From JAVBUZ01 sp031554725 (GTDB taxonomy: Bacteria > Bacillota > Clostridia > Lachnospirales > Lachnospiraceae), in the NCBI GenBank assembly GCA_031554725.1, contig JAVBUZ010000155.1, positions 1-13,898 of the forward strand: 13,898 nucleotides of DNA, given 5' to 3'. A program made the position numbers and the translations under genes. The stretch's first letter is position 1; the number at the start of each line of letters is the position of its first letter. This document shows positions 1 to 6,067 of the stretch, piece after piece. The notes beneath the pieces were generated by a model. The model was given only the letters and a program-made list of their open reading frames with translations. It was not told where the DNA came from and did no database searches.

Positions 1-319
1 ATCTTGTGTCGTTTGGACCTTTTCCCTGACGTTCCCATTCAGGCATACGATTTCCATTATCTACATTGTATGAAGGCGCGCCATCAAGATATGCTTGATC
101 TAACTGTAAGCCACATCCGTTTCCTCTAAATGCTGGGCATCCATTGCATCCTAAGCCATTAATGTTATCATTGATGCTATAGTCTGGATTATGGTAAACT
201 CCGTTTATATATTTACTATCACATCCAGCTACTCCTACGATAGCATCTCCACTATCCAAGAATACACCTTCTGTGACTTCTTCATTTGTTAAAATAATTG
301 GTTTTGAATACATTTCCAT
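1..319 (-). CDS. Small Cys-containing leader-like protein, copy 2 (3' end outside window)
   Basis: Function not recognised. The reading frame is open from an ATG at 319 to the window edge, giving 106 residues with no stop seen. I chose this ATG over the one at 313 because a GGGGG ribosome site (326-330) lies 6 bases upstream, and because it aligns residue for residue with the 99-residue neighbour at 422-721: K6 P7, L10, E13 E14, E17 G18 V19, L21, S23 G24 occupy the same positions in both. Shared later features are YxNGVYHxP, Cys33, GCNGCPA (Cys58 and Cys61), Cys69 and a WER motif near residue 95. Since WER and the following PN lie near the C-terminus of the complete copy, only a few residues are probably missing. 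There is no signal peptide or membrane segment. A strong promoter lies just upstream. It could be a precursor of a modified peptide, a small metal-binding protein or a surface-associated peptide; the sequence does not decide. Confidence 0.8.
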   Translation of the reverse strand, partial: MEMYSKPIILTNEEVTEGVFLDSGDAIVGVAGCDSKYINGVYHNPDYSINDNINGLGCNGCPAFRGNGCGLQLDQAYLDGAPSYNVDNGNRMPEWERQGKGPNDTR

Positions 320-347
320 ATATTACCCCCAAAATAATATAATATTT

Positions 348-362
348 CTAACAAAATGTTAG
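348..362. repeat. Perfect 6-bp inverted repeat at the predicted transcription start
   Basis: CTAACA, a 3-base spacer, then TGTTAG. On the minus strand it begins about 7 bases downstream of the predicted -10 box at 370-375, so the transcript of the 1-319 gene would start at or next to this palindrome. It could be a small operator that blocks initiation or a hairpin at the 5' end of the mRNA. It is too short and AT-rich, with no clean T-tract, to be called a terminator for the 422-721 gene. Confidence 0.5.
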
Positions 363-369
363 TCTTTTA

Positions 370-398
370 ATTCTACTGCCAACGATAACTTTTGTCAA
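370..398 (-). promoter_or_regulatory. Sigma-A-type promoter for the 1-319 gene
   Basis: Read on the minus strand: a perfect -35 box TTGACA (393-398), a 17-base spacer, then -10 box TAGAAT (370-375, five of six consensus bases). The predicted start is near 363, leaving a leader of roughly 45 bases before the ATG at 319. The 100-base gap between the two small-protein genes is therefore mainly a promoter region, and the second copy can be transcribed independently of the upstream operon. Confidence 0.75.
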
Positions 399-421
399 TA
401 TAATACAAGGATTTTGCAATA

Positions 422-721
422 TTAAGGATATACATAATCTGCGTTTGGTGCAAAACCTTTTCTTTCCCATGTTGGTTTTAATGGAAGTCCAAATGGTCCC
501 TGATCTGGGCGACATGCACCTTGTGCTGCTGGGCAGCCCTCACATCCACGATCAAACATTGTATTGGCACCATTTACTCCATGAGCTATAGGCGCATGAT
601 ATACACCATTCATATAAATACTTTGACAAGGTCCTTGCTCAGCAGTGTTTCCACTTTCTAAATAAACACCCTCTATCATTTCTTCCTGACATAAAACAAC
701 TGGTTTTTGATACTCTTGCAT
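422..721 (-). CDS. Small Cys-containing leader-like protein, copy 1 (99 aa)
   Basis: Function not recognised. The complete 99-residue protein has an AAAGGGGC ribosome site 5 bases before the ATG. It has three parts. The N-terminus (residues 1-24) is acidic and leader-like: KPVVL, then EEMIEGVYLESG, ending in Ser23-Gly24. The middle contains YMNGVYHAP (36-44). The Cys region has Cys32, GCEGCPA (Cys60, Cys63) and Cys70. The tail carries WER (85-87) and ends in Tyr-Val-Tyr-Pro. Cys11 is the only cysteine not shared with copy 2. No signal peptide or membrane helix is seen. The gene starts 12 bases after the stop of the NTP_transf_5 gene and also has its own promoter inside that gene's 3' end. The leader-plus-Cys layout suggests a precursor peptide, but no radical SAM, lanthipeptide or peptidase/ABC gene is in view. 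A small zinc or Fe-S protein is an alternative. Confidence 0.85.
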   Translation of the reverse strand: MQEYQKPVVLCQEEMIEGVYLESGNTAEQGPCQSIYMNGVYHAPIAHGVNGANTMFDRGCEGCPAAQGACRPDQGPFGLPLKPTWERKGFAPNADYVYP

Positions 722-733
722 TTTTGCCCCTTT

Positions 734-1942
734 CTACTTAAACAACCCTAAATGTATCACTATATTACTACGCTTTTTTGCATTTTTCAATACCTTCCAT
801 ATGGAAACCTTCCTAATCTTTCGATTATTGTCCACAAAAACAAAAAAAGTTTTTATCCAATAATACGGCCAAATCCATTTTTTGTCTTTCGCTTGCGGAT
901 AATTCTCTTGCATCTGGTGATGGAATTCTCGTAAATATCCGCCGATTCCCTTTCCTCTTACAACTACCATTCTATCTGTCGATGACTTTCCAAACTCCTG
1001 TGCCTCTAATACCTCACGCATAAAAGATTTTACTACCTCATCGGGAAGTCTCTCTACAAGTAAGAATTCCACCTGTTCTTCTTTAAGTCCTAGATAGCCA
1101 GTACAAGTCAACGTGATTAGTCTTGCAAAGCCAATTAGCCCCGTCCTTGATACTAATTCCAAAAAGCTGTCCTTGTCGGCTTGAGTTAGGGGACGTTTCC
1201 AAAAAACCACCCAATCACAAAGAAGTTTTAAGCCAAATCCTGACCGTAGAAAATGCTGTAGCATATGGAGTAGCAAATAATATGCATGATATGGTTCGTC
1301 CAAAATTGGCAAGTTAAATCCCATAGCTTCTTTTTTATGGTAATGTTCTTTGCACTCCTTTTGAATTTCCGCTAACATACGATTTGTTTTTTCATTATCA
1401 AAGGGACCGGCAATTTGATTATGGAGCTCTAAGGTAATACCATCCTTAGAAGTATAAGCATAATGGTGTTGAGATCTTTGGTCCTTCTCTGGTATAAACC
1501 CATGCTGCTGCAATACCTGCTTTGCCTTTTCGAAATCTTCTATTTCTGGCAAAAGCAAATCTATGTCTCCTGATTTACGTAGCTCTGGCACTGGATATAA
1601 GGCCGCTGTTCCACTTCCTTTTAAAACAATAATAGCAATTTCATTTGCTTCAAATAGTTCCACCAGATAAGTTGTTAAAAAGGACAAATGATATGACTGC
1701 TGTACCGTCTGCCTACTCATCCCCTCCAATATCTCTTTTTCTCTTTGTGGCACCACTGGGTATTCTTGTAGTACATCATATAATAAAGGTAGTACTGCAT
1801 GCTTCTGGGCTGTCATAAAAATCTTCCCCCAACTAATTTGCTCGTCATCTACCTCACTTTTTTGTTCTAGTTCCTCCACTTGCATACTCATTCGTAGTAA
1901 TTTTAAAAGATATTTTTCTTCTTTATTTAAGCTATTTTTCAT
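734..1942 (-). CDS. NTP_transf_5-like nucleotidyltransferase (402 aa)
   Basis: Matches the uncharacterised nucleotidyltransferase family NTP_transf_5 (Pol-beta superfamily). The diagnostic core is at residues 107-131: LKGS (Gly109-Ser110), then GDIDLLLP with Asp126 and Asp128. This is the expected hG[GS]...DhD pattern for nucleotide and metal binding. The N-terminal part is helical and the C-terminal part lacks an obvious second domain. The protein should be cytosolic. The substrate is unknown: family members occur in capsule/glycan loci and, as I recall, also in some peptide natural-product clusters. Here the gene lies 18 bases after the Wzx-like flippase gene and 12 bases before a Cys-containing small protein, so either setting could apply. 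A GGGGG ribosome site (1954-1958) precedes the ATG. The final ~60 bases also contain a promoter for the next gene. Confidence 0.8.
   Translation of the reverse strand: MKNSLNKEEKYLLKLLRMSMQVEELEQKSEVDDEQISWGKIFMTAQKHAVLPLLYDVLQEYPVVPQREKEILEGMSRQTVQQSYHLSFLTTYLVELFEANEIAIIVLKGSGTAALYPVPELRKSGDIDLLLPEIEDFEKAKQVLQQHGFIPEKDQRSQHHYAYTSKDGITLELHNQIAGPFDNEKTNRMLAEIQKECKEHYHKKEAMGFNLPILDEPYHAYYLLLHMLQHFLRSGFGLKLLCDWVVFWKRPLTQADKDSFLELVSRTGLIGFARLITLTCTGYLGLKEEQVEFLLVERLPDEVVKSFMREVLEAQEFGKSSTDRMVVVRGKGIGGYLREFHHQMQENYPQAKDKKWIWPYYWIKTFFVFVDNNRKIRKVSIWKVLKNAKKRSNIVIHLGLFK
762..790 (-). promoter_or_regulatory. Internal promoter for the 99-aa Cys protein
   Basis: Read on the minus strand: -35 box TTGAAA (785-790), exactly 17 bases, then -10 box TAATAT (762-767). 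Each box has five of six consensus bases. It sits in the last codons of the nucleotidyltransferase gene, with a predicted start near 755 and a leader of about 34 bases before the ATG at 721. It would let the small protein be made at a higher level than the operon upstream. Confidence 0.6.
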
Positions 1943-1960
1943 CTTCCAAATATCCCCCTA

Positions 1961-3502
1961 TTACCCTACTCTTTTTCGCCTATTTTTAAGTAGTGTTACT
2001 GCCTTTTCTTTTAAAAATCCATACTCATGAATTTTGTGGTATATCATCCAAAAGATAGCGTTGGGTACAAGAATACATATCCCTAGTCTAGCTAGCATTA
2101 CCACTCCAAGATTTCCTTGTACCAAAAGGCAAAGCACATCTGTTACATACCAGCATATTGCTAGTACCAATACGTATATAAAATAATGCAAAAAATAAGG
2201 AAGCGGTGATTGATTCAAGCGATGCTTAAAAAGCACATACGGTTCTACCCACAAAGAGGTTAAAACTGTGCTTAGCATCGTTCCTAAAAATACGCCCGCC
2301 ACACCCATATATTGAACCAATATAATGGATGCAACAAGATTAATTAAGGCCTCTGCTATGGATTTATAACGGTCAAACCAAAATAGACCTAGGGAATCTC
2401 TAAATACAAGAGCAGTTCCCCTCATCCCCTTCAAATAGAAATTTATGCATAGTATTAGTACCACCTCACTTGTAAAAAGATAGTTCTTTCCAAAGCTAAC
2501 TTCTACAAATGGATTTAATAATTCAAATAAGCAAATTGTCGCAAATCCATATAACCACTGACCTAAGAAAAACGACGCATCAAATACTTCCTTTACTTTC
2601 TTCTCATCCTCTAATACTCCCATATTTCCTACGCTGGCCGTAATTCCTTGGAAAACCTGCTCTAGCACTTGGTTGATAGAGCCTATCACTAAAAAATAAT
2701 TAGAATAGCAACCCACACTAACAATTCCCACAAAAGAAGATATTAATAAATTGTCCGTATTATTTACTACTACATTACCAACCTTATGCATCAGCATCGC
2801 TTTAATATTTCTACCTATATCCTTACGCTCTGCTGGGGCTAATGGCATAACCTCCTTATCCTTCAGATATGGATAAAGCTTATCTGCCTTTTTCGAAATA
2901 CATATGTTTCCTAGTAGGGTACAGGCGATATAAATGCATAGGAATAAGATAAAATTCTTTGTAGTAACCAAAACAATAATCTGTAATACATCTTGAATAA
3001 TCCAAGAGGTTGTTTGATATAGAACACCCACATAGGTAAGCTGATGTGCATCAATTAGCGTTTTTTTATATATAAGCAAATATGACAATACCGAATTAGC
3101 TAAATACAAAAGATAAATAAGCGTTAAATGTTCCACATCTGGGCTATTCTTTATCAAGACATCCATAAATGGAAGTATTGCCACTCCTAAGATTGCCACT
3201 GTTCCTGCAACAATTTGATAAAACCTTCGATACAGGCGCATCAATGATTTTTGCTTCTCTATATCTTCCATGGCGATAGGTCTATATAGTGCATAAGTTA
3301 TAGCAGTTCCAACGCCTAATTCTGAAAGTGAGAGCACGTTTAATATATCCATAAACAAGCCATTTACACCTACATAGCTTTCACTCAGCATATGTGTAAA
3401 AAAGACTCTTGTTATAAATCCCATAAGGATGGCTAGCATTCTTGAAACCATTGCCACGGAAGTATTTCTTGCGGAATATTCTGTTCTGCTTTTTGCGCCC
3501 AA
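1961..3502 (-). CDS. Wzx-like oligosaccharide flippase (513 aa)
   Basis: A polytopic membrane protein of the MATE/Wzx (polysaccharide biosynthesis) type, expected to flip undecaprenyl-linked oligosaccharide across the cytoplasmic membrane. It has about 12-14 hydrophobic segments along its full length. The N-terminus (NTSVAMVSRMLAILMGFITR, residues 13-32) and the GVNGLFMDILNVLSLSELGVG stretch near residues 45-65 are typical of Firmicute Wzx-like proteins. The C-terminus is a short basic tail. The start is a TTG at 3502: the codon immediately before it is an in-frame TGA, and a GAAGGTGG ribosome site lies a few bases upstream. The gene lies 31 bases after the Stealth gene and 18 bases before the nucleotidyltransferase gene, so these three probably form one operon. 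It is distinct from PelG, meaning the window holds two MATE-like exporters for what are probably two glycans. Confidence 0.85.
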   Translation of the reverse strand: MGAKSRTEYSARNTSVAMVSRMLAILMGFITRVFFTHMLSESYVGVNGLFMDILNVLSLSELGVGTAITYALYRPIAMEDIEKQKSLMRLYRRFYQIVAGTVAILGVAILPFMDVLIKNSPDVEHLTLIYLLYLANSVLSYLLIYKKTLIDAHQLTYVGVLYQTTSWIIQDVLQIIVLVTTKNFILFLCIYIACTLLGNICISKKADKLYPYLKDKEVMPLAPAERKDIGRNIKAMLMHKVGNVVVNNTDNLLISSFVGIVSVGCYSNYFLVIGSINQVLEQVFQGITASVGNMGVLEDEKKVKEVFDASFFLGQWLYGFATICLFELLNPFVEVSFGKNYLFTSEVVLILCINFYLKGMRGTALVFRDSLGLFWFDRYKSIAEALINLVASIILVQYMGVAGVFLGTMLSTVLTSLWVEPYVLFKHRLNQSPLPYFLHYFIYVLVLAICWYVTDVLCLLVQGNLGVVMLARLGICILVPNAIFWMIYHKIHEYGFLKEKAVTLLKNRRKRVG

Positions 3503-3533
3503 TCAACCACCTTCTCTCTTTTTGCTTTCCCGC

Positions 3534-4544
3534 TTACTTTTCAAAGGAAGATTTTTTCGGAAATATTTTTAATAGGGATGCGTTTATCTCCTCTTTTGCC
3601 TTTTCAAAGTCTATTGCTTGGTCAGACTCATTTATACAGACTACTTGCGCTGTCTGCTTTTCTAATACCTGTTTTAGCTTTTTGTTATCACTACTTACAT
3701 TAAAATAACGCAAATTCTTTGTGATATTTTTAGGATAAAAATTTCCTGATAGCTTTTGCCATTCTCGAAATATATACTGATTATTATCCTTGGCACCTCG
3801 GAACCTTTGAGAAGATGCTACTAGCAAGCTTTCTTCCTCCGCTTCCCAAACCTCAAAAAACGTTTGTTTTAAAAACGGCGCTGGACCATGAACCGTATAC
3901 AGTCCACTATATAGAGGAAATCCAAGCTCTAGCAAATTGTAAAAAAAGTAAAGTGGTGGATATCCTATTTTAAAATAACTTCCCAATTGCTTTTTTACAT
4001 TTTCCCGCTTATTAAAATGCTTTGCCAGCAGTAATATATTGTTTAAAAAAATATGGGACATAGTAGGATTACTTGGATTGGCCACGATTGGTTGAAAAGC
4101 CAGCATATCACAGGGTTTTCCCTCTCTAAAGAAATCCTCTTTTGCCATTTTATTTGTAATAAACAGATCATCATTAAAGTAAACAAATTGCTCTGCTAAG
4201 CCTTCTATTCGATGCAAGTTGAGCTCTATGGGATTTACATTAAAGGTGGGGAGAAATTCTTCTGCAATAAAATCCTTATGATTTACCACATGTAGCTTGG
4301 GATTCTCTGTGTTAAGCCAAGGAGGTAAATGTCCACAGGTTACAAAATGTATCTTTCTTACCCATGGTGCATACTTTTCCACTCCCCGAAACCAAAATTG
4401 AAGGTTATCCCAATTACGATATCTTTCTTCTCTATCATCAACTATTCCCTTGGGAGAATAGCTTTTCTTTTCATTTTTCCATACTTCGTCAGATCCATCT
4501 ACCCACGAAATCACAAAATCTATTTCCTGCTTTAGTATCTCCAT
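3534..4544 (-). CDS. Stealth-family sugar-phosphate transferase (336 aa)
   Basis: All four Stealth conserved regions are recognisable. CR1 is at residues 8-20 (IDFVISWVDGSDE). CR2 runs from about 41 to 130, from RYRNWDNLQFWFRGVEKYAP through HFVTCGHLPPWLN to FNDDLFI. CR3 is around 216-233, with His219-Gly-Pro. CR4 is around 248-263 (RFRGAKDNNQYIFREW). Known members move hexose-1-phosphate groups from nucleotide sugars to build phosphodiester-linked capsule polymers, and GlcNAc-phosphotransferase in animals belongs to the same group. A cytosolic or membrane-peripheral location is expected. The exact donor cannot be read from the sequence. It is the first gene of the left operon, with an AGAAAGG ribosome site 9 bases before the ATG, and is followed by the Wzx-like flippase. 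This suggests a phosphate-linked surface glycan. Its promoter overlaps that of the divergent plus-strand gene. Confidence 0.9.
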   Translation of the reverse strand: MEILKQEIDFVISWVDGSDEVWKNEKKSYSPKGIVDDREERYRNWDNLQFWFRGVEKYAPWVRKIHFVTCGHLPPWLNTENPKLHVVNHKDFIAEEFLPTFNVNPIELNLHRIEGLAEQFVYFNDDLFITNKMAKEDFFREGKPCDMLAFQPIVANPSNPTMSHIFLNNILLLAKHFNKRENVKKQLGSYFKIGYPPLYFFYNLLELGFPLYSGLYTVHGPAPFLKQTFFEVWEAEEESLLVASSQRFRGAKDNNQYIFREWQKLSGNFYPKNITKNLRYFNVSSDNKKLKQVLEKQTAQVVCINESDQAIDFEKAKEEINASLLKIFPKKSSFEK

Positions 4545-4574
4545 TTTTTTGTACCTTTCTAATTCAATTTACTT

Positions 4575-4603
4575 ATCATAGCATTTTTTAATTGTGAATG
4601 CTA
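4575..4603 (-). promoter_or_regulatory. Promoter for the Stealth operon (extended -10)
   Basis: On the minus strand TGCTATGAT gives an extended -10 (TGn before TATGAT at 4575-4580). At 17-base spacing the -35 position (4598-4603) reads TAGCAT, a poor match that the TGn motif may compensate for. The predicted start is near 4568, about 24 bases before the ATG at 4544. It overlaps the opposing plus-strand promoter almost entirely. Confidence 0.6.
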
Positions 4604-4607
4604 TAAT
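4579..4607 (+). promoter_or_regulatory. Promoter for the plus-strand DUF4874/DUF4832 gene (extended -10)
   Basis: TGCTATAAT contains a perfect TATAAT at 4602-4607 with an upstream TGn (4599-4601), a strong extended -10. The -35 position at 17-base spacing (4579-4584) reads TAGCAT and is weak. The predicted start near 4614 leaves about 26 bases before the ATG at 4640, including an AAGAGGA ribosome site (4627-4633). Confidence 0.7.
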
Positions 4608-4639
4608 TTACACAGATTTAGAAAACAAGAGGACTCCGT

Positions 4640-6067
4640 ATGAAAAAAAGAACCTTCTTTATTTCCCTTATATTTTTATGTTCATTATTTTCAGGTATTT
4701 TCTTCCTTTATAATACGTATCAAAACTATTTTGTTGTGCAATTTACCCCCGCAGCATATGTCGAAACAAACAGCCCCCTTGGGAATCCTTATCAGGGCTT
4801 TTATCACCTATATGCTTACAAGGTTTCTGACACCTCCACGTATACGTCTAAGACGGTTCGTGAAGCCATGGGTGTAGAAGACGAGTCTCGTCTTGCTTTA
4901 TTGTTAATCAACATAAATGCTTATCATAACTCTCCTATTAGCGAAAATGGTCTTACTCAAATTGATGCAATTTTAAAAACCTGGTCGCAAAGCAATAAGA
5001 AACTAATTCTTCGATTTTTATACGATTGGGACGGTAATGGCGAAACTTCCGAACCAAGTAATATAGAACAAGTTTTAGAGCATATGACGCAAACATCTGC
5101 CTTGGTAAATACCTACAAAAACAACATTTATATTATGCAAGGAATCTTCGTTGGAAATTATGGTGAAATGCATGGTTCTAAACACTTAGAAGGAGAGCAA
5201 ATGCTTACTCTTATGGAGCATTTATCCTCACATACAGACCCATCCATTTTTCTTTCTGTCCGCACCCCACAACACTGGCGAAGCATTATTAAATCCATGG
5301 AGCCTACAACCTCCACTCTTGCTTTTTCTAACAATCTAGCAGCTCGCCTAGGTCTATTTAACGATGGCATGCTGGGTTCTGGTAATGATTGTGGAACCTA
5401 TGGCGATAGCATACTCTCCGAGGTAGTCGATTATTCTTTAAAAGGAACAAGGTCCGAAGAACTCTCTTTCCAAAACAAGCTTTGTCTCTATGTTCCAAAC
5501 GGCGGGGAGGTTATTCTTGATAATTCCTACAACGACCTAAGTAGTGCACTGTTAGACCTAGCAACCATGCACGTGTCATACTTAAATAGTGACTACGATG
5601 AGCAGGTACTCGCTAAGTGGAAAAACACAATTTATCAAGAATCGGGGGTGTTTCATGGTTCAAATGGATACGATATGATTCAGGAGCACTTAGGCTACCG
5701 TTATGTCCTACGCTCTAGCAAAATGGATTATGCGCCCTTTTCCCCAAAAGGTGCAAGCTTCACCCTTTCTATTGAAAATACTGGTTTTGCTAATAGCCTT
5801 GTCCCATTTCAGGTCTCTGTACTATTAAGAAACACCGCAACTCAGGAGCTTACGGTAGCACCGATTGAAAGCGACATTCGCTTTTGGGATGCTGGAAATA
5901 CACATGAAATTTCATACTCCTTAGATGTTCTCCGACATAATGTTGGCGAGTATGAGTTATATCTACGAATTACAGATCCTTCGAATGGTGAAATCATCCG
6001 CCTAGCAAATGAAGGCCTCACGGAAAATGTCGGATATTTTTTAGGTTCACTCTCCATTACAAAGTAG
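4640..6067 (+). CDS. Membrane-anchored/secreted DUF4874-DUF4832 protein (475 aa)
   Basis: Function uncertain; resembles the DUF4874 (N-terminal) plus DUF4832 (C-terminal) architecture, which I expect to form a glycosidase-like TIM barrel followed by a beta-sandwich. Residues 1-5 are basic and 6-24 hydrophobic, with no clear AxA site or lipobox, so it is probably an uncleaved N-terminal anchor with the body outside the cell. The likely barrel starts at about residue 49 (GNPYQGFY). Conserved stretches shared with the paralogue at 6047-7270 are VGNYGEMHGSK (171-181, Glu176), GLFNDGMLGS (238-247), GGEV (288-291) and MHVSYLN (310-316). A beta-sandwich-like end begins near IENTGFA (378-384). Glu176 is a candidate catalytic residue by analogy only. 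It is the only plus-strand gene here, and its 3' end overlaps its paralogue by 21 bases. Confidence 0.8.
   Translation: MKKRTFFISLIFLCSLFSGIFFLYNTYQNYFVVQFTPAAYVETNSPLGNPYQGFYHLYAYKVSDTSTYTSKTVREAMGVEDESRLALLLININAYHNSPISENGLTQIDAILKTWSQSNKKLILRFLYDWDGNGETSEPSNIEQVLEHMTQTSALVNTYKNNIYIMQGIFVGNYGEMHGSKHLEGEQMLTLMEHLSSHTDPSIFLSVRTPQHWRSIIKSMEPTTSTLAFSNNLAARLGLFNDGMLGSGNDCGTYGDSILSEVVDYSLKGTRSEELSFQNKLCLYVPNGGEVILDNSYNDLSSALLDLATMHVSYLNSDYDEQVLAKWKNTIYQESGVFHGSNGYDMIQEHLGYRYVLRSSKMDYAPFSPKGASFTLSIENTGFANSLVPFQVSVLLRNTATQELTVAPIESDIRFWDAGNTHEISYSLDVLRHNVGEYELYLRITDPSNGEIIRLANEGLTENVGYFLGSLSITK

Larger units (their letters stand above)
4575..4607. repeat. Near-perfect inverted repeat in the divergent promoter region
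   Basis: Arms of 11 bases at 4575-4585 and 4597-4607 match at 10 of 11 positions when one is reverse-complemented, with an 11-base AT-rich centre. Each arm contains the extended -10 of one of the two divergent promoters and the -35 position of the other. The total length and spacing would also suit a dimeric regulator. Confidence 0.65.

Noticed and set aside
75..82. GGCGCGCC palindrome in the second Cys protein gene
   Set aside because: It is an 8-base restriction-type site encoding Gly-Ala-Pro in frame with good coding sequence on both sides, so it is not evidence of an engineered junction.
348..362. Inverted repeat as an intrinsic terminator of the 422-721 gene
   Set aside because: The stem is only 6 bp and AT-rich, and the minus-strand sequence after it is mixed A/T without a T-run. 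Its position at the predicted +1 of the next gene makes a regulatory role more likely.
752..1317. Plus-strand open frames opposite the nucleotidyltransferase gene (752-934, 1123-1317)
   Set aside because: No ribosome sites, no recognisable protein features, and they lie fully antisense to a well-supported gene.
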